Source of the DNA: Desulfosporosinus acidiphilus SJ4
GTDB lineage: Bacteria; Bacillota; Desulfitobacteriia; Desulfitobacteriales; Desulfitobacteriaceae
Assembly: GCF_000255115.2 (NCBI RefSeq)
Contig: NC_018068.1
Location: forward strand, 1,116,001-1,180,000
DNA length: 64,000 nt
Direction of reading: 5' to 3'
Shown: piece after piece, positions 7,789-16,867 of the stretch
Layout: every line of letters begins with the position of its first letter
Position numbering within the stretch: the stretch's first letter is position 1
Notes under the pieces: generated by a model
Seen by the model: only the letters and a program-made list of their open reading frames with translations
What the model was told of the DNA's origin: nothing
Databases searched by the model: none
Made by a program: the position numbers and the translations under genes

Positions 7789-8568
7789 ATGGCATATGAA
7801 ACGATCTTAGTAAACATTGAGGAAGGCATTGCGACAATTACTCTAAATCGTCCTGAAGTGTTAAATGCACTGAATAGTCAAGTTTTTGAAGATCTGGCTG
7901 ACGCAGCACAAACCTTAGGATCAGATGATTCTGTTCGGGCAGTCATTATCACAGGCGGCAATAAGGTGTTTGCCGCAGGGGCAGATATCGGTCAAATGGC
8001 ATCTGCCACAGCCGTTGAAATTTCTACCGGAGACCGCCCTTCGCAGCGGGCATTAAATTTGCTTGAGAATATACCCAAACCTGTTATTGCAGCAATTTGC
8101 GGCTATGCTTTAGGAGGCGGATGTGAACTTGCCTTGGCAGCTGATGTGCGTATTGCCGCAGATAATGCGCAACTGGGCTTGCCGGAAATCAAGCTGGGAA
8201 TTTTACCCGGTGGTGGAGGGACTCAGCGCTTGCCCCGCTTAATCGGTTCGGGAAGGGCAAAGGAATTGATTTTTAGCGGAGATTTTATTAGTGCTCAGGA
8301 AGCTTGGCGGATTGGCCTCGTAAATAAAGTGGTTTCGCCAGATCAATTGTTTGAAGAAGCTTATAAAATGGCGAAACGATTCGCTTCTCGAGGTGCAGTA
8401 GCCTTAGCTATGGCAAAATCAGCAGTAAATGAAGGGTTGAGAATGGATTTAGAGGCAGGTCTGGAATACGAGCATAAATGCTTTAGCCTTCTCTTCGCTA
8501 CAGAGGATCAAAAGGAAGGCATGAAAGCCTTTCTGGAAAAGAGACCGGCCAAGTTTCAAGGAAAGTGA
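7789..8568 (+). CDS. enoyl-CoA hydratase (crotonase)
   Basis: A 259-residue crotonase. Oxyanion-hole segment FAAGADIGQM is near residue 63 and GGGCELALAADVR is near residue 108. Both catalytic glutamates of true hydratases are present, in CELA and in LPEIKLGILPGGGGTQRLPR. The expected reaction is crotonyl-CoA or longer enoyl-CoA to (S)-3-hydroxyacyl-CoA. GGGGGA lies 7 nt before the ATG. It is first in a two-gene unit with the vinylacetyl/4-hydroxybutyryl-CoA dehydratase homologue, whose product would be its substrate. Confidence 0.93.
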   Translation: MAYETILVNIEEGIATITLNRPEVLNALNSQVFEDLADAAQTLGSDDSVRAVIITGGNKVFAAGADIGQMASATAVEISTGDRPSQRALNLLENIPKPVIAAICGYALGGGCELALAADVRIAADNAQLGLPEIKLGILPGGGGTQRLPRLIGSGRAKELIFSGDFISAQEAWRIGLVNKVVSPDQLFEEAYKMAKRFASRGAVALAMAKSAVNEGLRMDLEAGLEYEHKCFSLLFATEDQKEGMKAFLEKRPAKFQGK

Positions 8569-8631
8569 ACCGTTCAGGTAAAGCTGAAAACCTTAAAATT
8601 CTAGGATCAAAAATAGAGGAGGAAAATAAAA

Positions 8632-10104
8632 ATGCGAACAAGAGCTCAATATTTAGAAAGACTAAGTAAAATGAACCGAAATCTCTATGCGAACGGGGAA
8701 AAGATTGACAGGCTCGATCCGCGCCAAGAAGGTGCTTTGAATATAATGGGGCTGACCTTTGACGCGGCTTGGGATCCTGCCAGCAAGGACCTTTGCACGG
8801 CGACCTCTCATCTAACAGGGCAAACCATCAATCGCTTCAATCACATCCATCAAAGCCCTGAGGACTTGCATAAAAAGCAAGACATGACCCGGCTTCTATG
8901 CAATAAAGTTGGGGGGTGCATTCAACGCTGCATGGGAATTGATGCCGCTAACGCGATTAATGCGGTTTCTTATGAGGCTCAAAAATCGTCTAAAGCGAAA
9001 ACGGCTTATCACGATAATTTTCTCAGGTGGCTGGAACGGTTTCAAACAGAAGATCTTGTGGCAAGCTGCGCTCAAACCGATGTCAAAGGGGAGCGACTGA
9101 AGCGGCCCGCTGAACAGACAGATCCCGATATGTATGTTCATGTTGTCGAAGAACGCAGTGACGGTATTGTAGTTCGTGGCTCAAAAGTCCATATTTCAGA
9201 AGCCTCTATTTCAGACGAAATCTTAGTTGTACCAAACCGCGCTTTACAAAAAGGTGAAGAAGCTTATGCTGTTAGTTTCGCTGTTCCTTCAGATTATGAG
9301 GGGATTAAGCAAGTAGTCCATTATCATCAAAATCGTAAGAGAGATTTCTATCAAAGAGGAATTGAAACCGGATACACCGATTCCTACATAATCTTTGAGG
9401 ATTGTTTTATTCCCTGGGAGCGAGTTTTTTTGTGCGGGGAGATCCAGCACGGCGGCCTAGCAGCTTTGCTTTTTGCCCTGTTTCATCGTCATTCCTATTC
9501 AGGATGTAAACCGGCTTCTCTCGATTATGTCATCGGGTTGGCGAGCCTGGCAGCCGAAATAAATGGTATCGGTAAGACTCATAATGTGCGTGAAATGCTT
9601 TCAGAATTAATCATGACGGGTGAACTGGGATATGCCGCCGGTTTCACGGCTTCAGCTTTGGCTAAACCTGAAGTCTATATGCCCGGTATGGGAATGGTCC
9701 CCTATGGCCCTGGGAGTTTCATCCCGAATTCTATTTACGCCAATGTGGGCAGATGTCTGACCGGTGAGGCAGTTTTTCAGGAACAGGAAATCTTATGCAA
9801 TATCGCAGGTGGAATGCCGGCGACGTTCCCCTTTGAAAGGGATTTAATGAATCCGGAGACGAAACAGCTTCTGGAAAAATATCTAAACCGCAATCCCCAA
9901 ATTCCGATTGAGGATCAAATAAAATTCTGGTTAAATTTTATCGATTTTGGTCTTTCCGGTTATGCAGGCACTTCCCAATATGGCGCCTATCACGGCGGAG
10001 GGTCACCAATTATGGAGCAAATTGCTATTACTTCTCAGTATGATATAGAGTCCAAGAAAGACATCGTTCGGGAGATTGCCGGAATGACACCGAGGAAAAA
10101 GTAA
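8632..10104 (+). CDS. abfD: 4-hydroxybutyryl-CoA dehydratase / vinylacetyl-CoA isomerase family protein
   Basis: A 490-residue protein of the AbfD/4-hydroxyphenylacetate 3-hydroxylase (HpaB) superfamily. In the Clostridium aminobutyricum AbfD the [4Fe-4S] ligands are three Cys and one His, spaced C-x3-C and H-x6-C. The same spacing is present here: C96 and C100 in GGCIQRC, H285 and C292 in FHRHSYSGC. This argues for the radical Fe-S/FAD dehydratase rather than the monooxygenase branch. The reaction would be 4-hydroxybutyryl-CoA to crotonyl-CoA via vinylacetyl-CoA. AGAGGAGG precedes the ATG. The real substrate may be a longer or substituted 4-hydroxyacyl-CoA. Confidence 0.88.
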   Translation: MRTRAQYLERLSKMNRNLYANGEKIDRLDPRQEGALNIMGLTFDAAWDPASKDLCTATSHLTGQTINRFNHIHQSPEDLHKKQDMTRLLCNKVGGCIQRCMGIDAANAINAVSYEAQKSSKAKTAYHDNFLRWLERFQTEDLVASCAQTDVKGERLKRPAEQTDPDMYVHVVEERSDGIVVRGSKVHISEASISDEILVVPNRALQKGEEAYAVSFAVPSDYEGIKQVVHYHQNRKRDFYQRGIETGYTDSYIIFEDCFIPWERVFLCGEIQHGGLAALLFALFHRHSYSGCKPASLDYVIGLASLAAEINGIGKTHNVREMLSELIMTGELGYAAGFTASALAKPEVYMPGMGMVPYGPGSFIPNSIYANVGRCLTGEAVFQEQEILCNIAGGMPATFPFERDLMNPETKQLLEKYLNRNPQIPIEDQIKFWLNFIDFGLSGYAGTSQYGAYHGGGSPIMEQIAITSQYDIESKKDIVREIAGMTPRKK

Positions 10105-10168
10105 TGTAAAGATATATACGAGTAACTCGAAGATCGGCAGCTGTAAATAAAACACGATGGACAGAAAC

Positions 10169-10194
10169 TCCCCTAGCTGAAGAGTTAGGGGAGA
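10169..10194. terminator. hairpin after the dehydratase gene
   Basis: CTCCCCTA pairs with TAGGGGAG around a 10-nt loop. No T-run follows, so it may be a processing or weak termination hairpin. The rest of 10105-10374 shows no gene. Confidence 0.45.
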
Positions 10195-10374
10195 ATCACT
10201 GCCTAATAGAAATTAACAGATAGCGGAGAAAAAATGAAATTATATATCTTAATATTCAGAAATTAACGATATATAATATAGCTTAGATTAAGTAACTTCA
10301 GAACAGTTTGACGTAAGTGAAATACTAAAAAGGTCTGTGGGGAAAGAAATCTGGAAAGTTTGAGGAGGGACAAC

Positions 10375-12021
10375 ATGGAAAGAGTAGGTAAAGGTTGGCC
10401 TGCCGAATTAGCTTCGGATCTATTCTATCGTCGCAGTCAAAAGCCTTTGTTTGAGTATTTACGCGACTATGCTGGGATTACTCCTGAGAAGACAGCAATT
10501 GTTTGGTATGGACGAGAGCTGAGCTATCGAGAGATAAATGATCTTAGTGATCGATTTGCGTCTTATTTGAGAAACTCAGGGTTGAAAAAAGGGGAGAGAG
10601 TTGCTCTCTTTCTCTCAAATTGCCCGCAGTATTTTATTGCGCATTATGGAATTCAAAAATGCGGGGGAGTCGTCTGCCCCTGCAGTCCCTTGTTCAAGGA
10701 GTGGGAACTCGAATACCAATTAAAGGATTCAGAGGCCAAGATAATTGTTACCGCTGACAAGTTGTACGACATCGTCCTTAATGTTCTGCCTCAAACCAGC
10801 CTGGAACAGATTATCCTTACTAGTTATGGAGACCTGCTTCCCCTTGAGCCTACGATCAATGTTCCGGAAGATCTATGCCAACCTAAGCCATCTTTCGCCG
10901 ATAGTATTGATTTATTGACCGTTATCAATCGCACAGAAGCAACAGGGCAAATAGACGATGTGAATGTGGATGACTTAGCTCTGCTGGTATATACCTCCGG
11001 AACAACGGGTAAACCGAAAGGTGCTATGCTCACTCATCGCAATGCGCTCTTTAAGTCTGCTGCAGTTGTTCAAAGCAACCAAATTGGCACCGCGGAAACG
11101 ATATTATCCGTTGCCCCACTCTACCATATAGCTGGGATGTTGATGGGGCTTAATTGTGCGATTTATGCCAACGCAACGACAGTTCTTCTTTATCGTTTCG
11201 ACCCGCTTGCTGTTCTTCAGGCGATTGAGCGCTACAAATGTACTTGGTGGTACAGTATGGTTCCAATGAACATTCATGTGATGCAAGTACCTAATGCCGG
11301 ACTGTACGATCTCACATCCTTAAAAATTAATCCCTGTACAAGTTTTGGAATTAATCTCACCCAGGAACTGGCAGAAGGATGGGCGAAGTTTACGGGAGGG
11401 TGTAAGCTGTTTGAGGGCGCTTATGGCCTTAGTGAAAGCCATACAGGGGATACTTTCATGCCTGTTAACGCTATAAAATATGGAACCCAGGGGATTCCAA
11501 CTTATGAAACAAGTCTTCGTATTCTTGATCCCCAAACCGGTGAGGAAAAGCCAACTGGAGAAATGGGCGAAATAGTACTTAAGAATCCAGGGGTATTTAA
11601 GGGGTACTGGAACCGTGTTGAGGAAACTGCCCAGACGCTGCGTAATGGCTGGGTTCACACCGGGGATATAGGTTTTTTGGATGAAGAGGGTTATTTGACG
11701 TTCAGCGGACGATTGAAAGAAATGATCAAAGTATCAGGTTACAGTGTTTTCCCAGAGGAAGTGGAAGCTATGTTGATTCGTCATGAAGCAATCGCTCAAG
11801 TTGCGGTTATCGGCATAAAAGATTCTCATAAAGGCGAGGTTGTCAAAGCCTTTGTAGTACTAAAGTCGGAGCATAAAGCACACCTCACTCCTCAAACTAT
11901 TATTGACTGGGCTAGACTACGAATGTCCCCCTACAAATCTCCCCGTTTTGTGGAGTTTCGCGACACTCTTCCGTCTACCGGTGCCGGAAAAGTTTTGCGT
12001 CGCCTTTTGCAAGAGCAATAA
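10375..12021 (+). CDS. acyl-CoA synthetase (AMP-forming)
   Basis: A 548-residue ANL-superfamily ligase. The P-loop is VYTSGTTGKPKGAMLTH near residue 205. The acyl-adenylate motif YGLSES is near residue 350, GWVHTGDIGFLDEEGYLTF near 425, the hinge GRLKEMIKVSGYSVFPEEVE near 445, and the C-terminal catalytic lysine is in GAGKVLRR. It activates a carboxylic acid to its CoA thioester. The ATG at 10375 has GAGGAGGG 5-6 nt upstream; an in-frame TTG at 10360 overlaps that site. It is clearly diverged from the two close paralogues at 16868 and 22840, so a different acid is likely. Confidence 0.92.
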   Translation: MERVGKGWPAELASDLFYRRSQKPLFEYLRDYAGITPEKTAIVWYGRELSYREINDLSDRFASYLRNSGLKKGERVALFLSNCPQYFIAHYGIQKCGGVVCPCSPLFKEWELEYQLKDSEAKIIVTADKLYDIVLNVLPQTSLEQIILTSYGDLLPLEPTINVPEDLCQPKPSFADSIDLLTVINRTEATGQIDDVNVDDLALLVYTSGTTGKPKGAMLTHRNALFKSAAVVQSNQIGTAETILSVAPLYHIAGMLMGLNCAIYANATTVLLYRFDPLAVLQAIERYKCTWWYSMVPMNIHVMQVPNAGLYDLTSLKINPCTSFGINLTQELAEGWAKFTGGCKLFEGAYGLSESHTGDTFMPVNAIKYGTQGIPTYETSLRILDPQTGEEKPTGEMGEIVLKNPGVFKGYWNRVEETAQTLRNGWVHTGDIGFLDEEGYLTFSGRLKEMIKVSGYSVFPEEVEAMLIRHEAIAQVAVIGIKDSHKGEVVKAFVVLKSEHKAHLTPQTIIDWARLRMSPYKSPRFVEFRDTLPSTGAGKVLRRLLQEQ

Positions 12022-12050
12022 ACGGTCATTGACGAAAGGAGTTCGTATAA

Positions 12051-12803
12051 ATGCCTTATGTATCAGTCGGGGGAATAGATATTTTCTTTGAGCGCTCTGA
12101 CGGAGATTCCCTGCCCCTCATTTTTATTCACGGGGCAGGAGGATCGAGTCAGCGCTGGGCAAAGCAATTATCAGGTTTGCAAAATCAATTAACTATGATT
12201 GCTGTGGATTTGCCTGGGCATGGCAATTCCGGCGGAAATTTGCTTTCAGACATCCCAGCCATGGCTGAGTTTCTAAATCAATTTGTCCGTGCCCTAGCAG
12301 TTGAGAAATTCTTCTTAGCAGGGCATTCCATGGGGGGAGCTATTGCCCAGGAATTCACCTTGCGGTATCCAAACAAAGTAGAAGGGCTCATTCTCATTGG
12401 GACCGGAGCCAGGCTAAAAGTGGGTCAAACTATCCTTGATGCCTTTGCCATAGGACAGCTGCCTTTTAAAGATGTCAATCATTTATATGGCTCTTCAATT
12501 TCAGAGGAACAAAAAACTAAAGAACTGCGGGAATTGCAGAAGATTCCTACTAAAGTATTGGGGGCGGATTTTCAGGCTTGCAGCATGTTTGACCGAATTA
12601 ATGATGTCGAAAAAATTAAGGTCCCTGCGTTGATTTTAGTAGGAGAGGAAGATGTCATGACTCCAGTGAAGTACTCCCGATTCTTGACGGAAAAATTACC
12701 CGATTCGAATTTAAGAATGATTGAGGCCGCAGGGCATATGTGCATGGAGGAAAAAGCGACCGAAGTGAATGAGGCATTACTATATTTTTTTAAAAAACTT
12801 TGA
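12051..12803 (+). CDS. alpha/beta hydrolase (lactonase/esterase-like)
   Basis: A 250-residue alpha/beta hydrolase. It has the oxyanion HGAGGSSQRW near residue 27, nucleophile elbow GHSMGG near residue 94, the acid in VGEEDVMTP near residue 205 and the catalytic His in AAGHMCMEE near residue 228. It resembles 3-oxoadipate enol-lactonase-type hydrolases. AAAGGAG lies 10 nt before the ATG and it starts 29 bp after the synthetase, suggesting one operon. It could release an acid for the synthetase from an ester or lactone; that is inferred from position. Confidence 0.85.
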   Translation: MPYVSVGGIDIFFERSDGDSLPLIFIHGAGGSSQRWAKQLSGLQNQLTMIAVDLPGHGNSGGNLLSDIPAMAEFLNQFVRALAVEKFFLAGHSMGGAIAQEFTLRYPNKVEGLILIGTGARLKVGQTILDAFAIGQLPFKDVNHLYGSSISEEQKTKELRELQKIPTKVLGADFQACSMFDRINDVEKIKVPALILVGEEDVMTPVKYSRFLTEKLPDSNLRMIEAAGHMCMEEKATEVNEALLYFFKKL

Positions 12804-12873
12804 CGGATTTCTAAGATAATTTATATCTAAGTACCATTAGTTTTATAGAAACTATGATACTTTGCAAAAGAAA

Positions 12874-12908
12874 GGGGGGAGTCTGGTTTCAAACCAGACG
12901 ATATTATG
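12874..12908 (+). promoter_or_regulatory. ribosome site separated from start by a perfect hairpin
   Basis: GGGGGGA at 12874-12880 is too far (about 25 nt) from ATG 12906 in linear sequence. Between them 12881-12899 forms GTCTGGTTT-C-AAACCAGAC, a perfect inverted repeat. If folded, the site comes to about 6-7 nt from the start. Confidence 0.6.
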
Positions 12909-13694
12909 GAAACCAAATATGGAGATGTCATTAAATTTGAAAAGCAGGATTATTGTGGGGCAATTATTTTGGACAATGTCGAGAAAATGAACGTGGTAGG
13001 GGACGCCTTTCTAAAGGAACTGGGAGCCCTGCAACAGGATATTCTCGGTATGGAGGATTTGAGGGCTTTAGCCATTGTTGCCAATGGTGACAATTTTTCA
13101 GCGGGAATCGACCTTAAATTTCTTCATGAAGTCAGTTCAGAGAAAGTGAAGGCTAGTTTAACGCATTTACAGGGACTTTATAGTTTTTGGCAAACCCTTT
13201 CAATACCCGTAGTCATCGGTGTTCAAGGATTTTGTTTTGGTTCGGCCGTTGAATTAATGTTAGGGTGTGACATTAGAATCGCTGCAGAAAATCTGAGACT
13301 GAGCCTGCCGGAAGTTAAGTTGGGGCTATCCCCTGATATGGGCGGGACAACACGCTTAACGAAACTTGTTGGAACAGGGCAAGCCAAGAGACTTATTATG
13401 GCCTGTGAGGAGATTGGTGCGCAGGAAGCTCTTCAAATCGGGCTTGTGGAAAAAATTGTTTCTGTCGAGAAATTACGGGAGTCCACAATCCGACTCGCTC
13501 AAAAAATGGCGACATATCCTCCGTCAAGTGTCGCTTTCGCCAAAAAGGGTATTAATCTTGCCGAAGAAAGCAGTGTAGCGGCTGGCCTATTGTTTGAACA
13601 GGCCCAATCAACCTATTGTTGCGGTACCGAGGATATAAAGGAAGCTATTTCAGCTTTTTTTGAGAAAAGAAAACCCAGTTTTAAAGGGCGTTAA
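12906..13694 (+). CDS. crotonase-family protein, possibly dienoyl-CoA isomerase-like
   Basis: A 262-residue crotonase. The oxyanion segment FSAGIDLKFL is near residue 67 and the helix FCFGSAVELMLGCDIR near residue 112. After it comes LPEVKLGLSPDMGGTTRL. Besides the two hydratase-position glutamates it has Asp 8 residues after the second Glu, the position of the catalytic Asp in delta3,5-delta2,4-dienoyl-CoA isomerase; the crotonase at 7789 has Gly there. Hydratase, isomerase or thioester hydrolase remain possible. The start relies on the hairpin-bridged ribosome site upstream. Confidence 0.88.
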   Translation: METKYGDVIKFEKQDYCGAIILDNVEKMNVVGDAFLKELGALQQDILGMEDLRALAIVANGDNFSAGIDLKFLHEVSSEKVKASLTHLQGLYSFWQTLSIPVVIGVQGFCFGSAVELMLGCDIRIAAENLRLSLPEVKLGLSPDMGGTTRLTKLVGTGQAKRLIMACEEIGAQEALQIGLVEKIVSVEKLRESTIRLAQKMATYPPSSVAFAKKGINLAEESSVAAGLLFEQAQSTYCCGTEDIKEAISAFFEKRKPSFKGR

Positions 13695-13711
13695 AACAAT
13701 TGGGTAATTCC

Positions 13712-13736
13712 TTTACTAATATTGGTAAAGGTTTTA
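13712..13736 (+). terminator. rho-independent terminator
   Basis: CCTTTAC / GTAAAGG stem around TAATATTG, followed by TTTTACTT. It ends the unit 10375-13694. Confidence 0.7.
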
Positions 13737-13798
13737 CTTGGGGATATTGTTGATTGATTGGCAAATATCAAATTCCAATAATATGAATAAGTAATAGT

Positions 13799-13849
13799 AA
13801 TATAGAAAGAATCTAGGAATATCGTCTGTCTTAGATTCTTTCTATATTA
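13799..13849. terminator. long bidirectional hairpin
   Basis: AATATAGAAAGAATCTA pairs with TAGATTCTTTCTATATT across a 16-nt loop. It lies in the gap before the sigma-54 activator and would isolate it from upstream transcription. No gene is seen in 13695-14086; a TATAAT at about 14050 may be the activator's -10 box. Confidence 0.6.
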
Positions 13850-14086
13850 TTAAGCAGAAGATTAACTGATGTCGTAAGTTTTGCCATCGCGTAGAGTTTG
13901 GCATTTTGATAAAAAGTCTTTATTTACTGATTCTAACGGCCCTTTAGCAGGGAGATTACGGAAGTCTTGGATAGAATTTGGCTAGAAATAATAGTTAGAA
14001 TGTTTAAAATATTTGGCCATTAACCTTTCTTCTTTTGGATTCCTTTAGTATAATGTTTACAAATGATACAAAAACGGGGGGATTTC

Positions 14087-15487
14087 ATGAGTGTCGGAGT
14101 TCATGCTGTCACTACAACCGATTTTCCACGTTGGGACCAAGAACTACTCTTTAAAATCCTCGATAATATTCATGACGTGGTATTGGTAATTGATTCCCAT
14201 ACAACAATTGTTTATGTTAATAAAGCTTATGCTACAATCTTAGGAGTCCCGGTGGAAAAAGTATTGGGCCGGAGATTAGATAAGATTGAACCAGATGCCG
14301 CCGCAATTAAAGTTTTACGAACCGGAACAGCAAGGAATGGTGCAGATCATTTAAAGTCTTTAGACATCGACGTTGTGGGAAGCACCTTTCCCTTGTATAA
14401 AGGGAAACATATTATTGGTTGTATCTCTACCTTTAAAAATGTAACAGAGGAGCTTGAGCTCAATCGTGAACTGCAGCAAACTAAAGGTGTCGCTGATTAT
14501 CTGAAAGAGCAATTAGAACAATGGGAACAACTGCCCCTGTCTTTTAAGGAATACGTAGGGCAAAACCGGAATGTAAAGGAAACCCTTATTTTAGCGGCGA
14601 AGGTTGCCCGAACTGACAGCACCGTATTGATTCGCGGAGAGAGTGGTGTTGGTAAAGAAGTCCTGGCAAGGGCGGTTCATAAGGCCAGTCGGCGCAAAGA
14701 CAAACCTCTGATAAAGGTCAATTGTGCTGCAATACCGGAGAGTTTAATTGAAAGTGAACTTTTCGGTTATGAAGAAGGAGCCTATACGGGTGCTAAAAAG
14801 GGAGGGAAACTGGGAAAATTCGAATTGGCCCATGGTGGGACAATTTTCTTAGATGAGATTGGCGACATGAGTTTAACGATGCAAGCAAAATTATTGCGAG
14901 TATTACAGGAAAGAGAATTTGAAAGAGTCGGAGGATCTGTGGTGGTCAAGGTTGATATCCGAGTCATTGCTGCGACAAACCGTGACTTAGAAACGATGAT
15001 TGTCGAGGGGACCTTTCGGAGGGACCTTTATTATCGTTTGAACATTGTCCCATTGGCTCTTACACCGCTTCGTGAACGCAAAGATGACTTGATGGCTTTG
15101 ACCAAAACATTTCTGGATCAATTTTCTCGTGAAGTTGGTCAAGAGTTGAGCCTTTCCCCTCAAGTCATTAAGCTATTCCAACACTATGATTGGCCAGGTA
15201 ATATTCGCGAACTGCAAAATGTCCTTGAACATGCCAGCATAGTTTGTTCCGGTTCTAGTATTGAGATACAGCACTTACCTGCCAACATAATTCCCACAAA
15301 CAATCAAACTATCAATGTAAAAGATAAAACCTACGATCTTAAGGAAATTGTGGCCAGGGTCGAAAGAGAACTTATTTTATCCGCTTTAGCAAGTAATAAC
15401 AATAATCGAACGAAGACGATGAAAGTCCTAGGAATTTCGAGGCGGGCCTTTTATGATAAATTGCGCAGGTACGGTATCGAAGAATAG
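14087..15487 (+). CDS. PAS-domain sigma-54-dependent transcriptional activator
   Basis: A 466-residue RocR/NtrC-type enhancer-binding protein. The PAS domain spans about residues 15-120 and a short coiled linker runs to 150. In the AAA+ domain, Walker A is GESGVGKE at 184-191, the sigma-54 contact loop GAYTGA at 231-236 (Tyr variant of GAFTGA), and Walker B IFLDEIGD at 253-260. A Fis-type helix-turn-helix ends the protein ([20 protein letters not shown]). No receiver domain is present, so a small ligand bound by PAS is the likely signal. ATG 14087 follows CGGGGGG; an ATG 24 bp earlier lacks a site. Four sigma-54-type promoters in this cluster are its obvious targets. Confidence 0.95.
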   Translation: MSVGVHAVTTTDFPRWDQELLFKILDNIHDVVLVIDSHTTIVYVNKAYATILGVPVEKVLGRRLDKIEPDAAAIKVLRTGTARNGADHLKSLDIDVVGSTFPLYKGKHIIGCISTFKNVTEELELNRELQQTKGVADYLKEQLEQWEQLPLSFKEYVGQNRNVKETLILAAKVARTDSTVLIRGESGVGKEVLARAVHKASRRKDKPLIKVNCAAIPESLIESELFGYEEGAYTGAKKGGKLGKFELAHGGTIFLDEIGDMSLTMQAKLLRVLQEREFERVGGSVVVKVDIRVIAATNRDLETMIVEGTFRRDLYYRLNIVPLALTPLRERKDDLMALTKTFLDQFSREVGQELSLSPQVIKLFQHYDWPGNIRELQNVLEHASIVCSGSSIEIQHLPANIIPTNNQTINVKDKTYDLKEIVARVERELILSALASNNNNRTKTMKVLGISRRAFYDKLRRYGIEE

Positions 15488-15654
15488 AATTTAGGTCGGG
15501 TTATTAATACTGTTTTGTTTAACTATCCGGATTGACAAGACGAACTATAGGGATGTGCGCATTATATACGCGTGAAGCTTCTAAAAATGTATGAAATCAA
15601 TACACAATCCAAATTTAATTGAGTGGCCGGCATTGGTTTTCGCCTAAGAGTGAC

Positions 15655-15670
15655 TGGCATGAATTTTGCA
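15655..15670 (+). promoter_or_regulatory. sigma-54 promoter (-24/-12)
   Basis: TGGCATGAATTTTGCA matches TGGCAYR-N4-TTGCW at every fixed position. It lies between the activator gene and the MBL-fold hydrolase and would drive the hydrolase and possibly the genes after it. Confidence 0.8.
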
Positions 15671-15796
15671 TGTTAATATTGGGACTCTATGTTGTAACAG
15701 AGATGACCAATGATAATCTTAAGGGGGATCAGTGGGTTCTCCCCGGTAGAGAACCTTAAAAGGGATGTTTTACCGCCTAGGAGAACTGCGATTAGA

Positions 15797-16690
15797 ATGA
15801 GTGAAGCAATGATCGTCAATTTGCTGCCACAGTTATTTTTTGTCTCAGGGGAACAGGGAGGACGGTTTCCATACAGCAATGGACTTTTGATTGAAAGTGG
15901 AAAAAGGGTTCTCATTGATACAGGTTTTGGTCCCAGTCGGAGGAAAAAGCTTCTGGAAAGAGGATCAATTGATGTGATCATTAATACTCATTTCCATTTA
16001 GACCATGCCTATGGAAATAAATATTTTCCTGAGGCTGAGATTTGGGCTCATGCCTTCGACGCACCTCCCATACGTTCAGTAGATAATTTTATGGCTTATA
16101 CAGGATTCCGTGAACTTTCTGATTTTCCCGATCCTGAGCACTTCCCCGGTGGGCCATCGAATCAAAAGGTTGACCGAGAGCTTATCGACGGCGATGTCTT
16201 AGACTTTGGCCAAATCGTTCTTAAGGTTATCCATACGCCAGGGCATACTCGCGGGCATATTGCACTTTATGAGCCGCAGGCGAGCCTCTTATTTTCGGGG
16301 GACATTGACCTTTCACCTTTTGGGCCTTGGTATGGTAACGTACGCTCTGATCTTGAGGAGTTCGTAAACTCTATTAACCGGCTAATCGAGTTAAAACCTA
16401 AAATTTTGGTTACCAGCCATGAAGGAATAATTTCGGATAATATTTCGGAAAGATTAAAAAGCTATGCTGAAAAGATTGATCAGCGAGATGAACAAATCCT
16501 TAGGTATTTGCAGGTCCCAAGGAAGGCGGCTGACCTGCTCGATAAAAAAATTATTTTCAAACGTTATCCTGAACCTCAAAAGGCCTATCGCTTTTTTGAA
16601 CTGACAATGTTGGAAAAGCATTTGCAGCGTCTCGCAAAGCAAGGAAAGATCGTTCTGAGACCAAATGGTAAATATAAGGCATATGCCTAA
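15797..16690 (+). CDS. MBL-fold metallo-hydrolase
   Basis: A metallo-beta-lactamase-fold hydrolase of about 297 residues. The zinc motif is NTHFHLDHAYG near residue 66; further ligands are in IHTPGHTRGHIALY near residue 147 and LFSGDIDL near residue 169, with LVTSHEGI later. The C-terminal 80 residues look like a helical, winged-helix-like extension seen in some MBL thioesterases and lactonases. Two in-frame upstream starts exist (15710 and a few others); 15797 is preferred because TAGGAGA lies 12 nt upstream and family similarity begins there. It may cleave a thioester or lactone. The start is uncertain. Confidence 0.85.
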   Translation: MSEAMIVNLLPQLFFVSGEQGGRFPYSNGLLIESGKRVLIDTGFGPSRRKKLLERGSIDVIINTHFHLDHAYGNKYFPEAEIWAHAFDAPPIRSVDNFMAYTGFRELSDFPDPEHFPGGPSNQKVDRELIDGDVLDFGQIVLKVIHTPGHTRGHIALYEPQASLLFSGDIDLSPFGPWYGNVRSDLEEFVNSINRLIELKPKILVTSHEGIISDNISERLKSYAEKIDQRDEQILRYLQVPRKAADLLDKKIIFKRYPEPQKAYRFFELTMLEKHLQRLAKQGKIVLRPNGKYKAYA

Positions 16691-16867
16691 GAACTTCGAC
16701 TCTAATTATCAGTAAATTATGAAAAGAATGACTAATAAACCAATGGTCTCATTTTAAATGTTCCAGGCAGTTTGAAAGGAGTGTGATGCTAAGGCAGAAG
16801 GGCATTATTCATCAAATCGGAAATGGCAGGTATCAATGAGGAACCAGTTTTTGGGAGGTTGAAAACA

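Noticed and set aside
13745-13780. TTGGCAAATATC as a sigma-54 -24 box
   Set aside because: No TTGC at the required spacing downstream.
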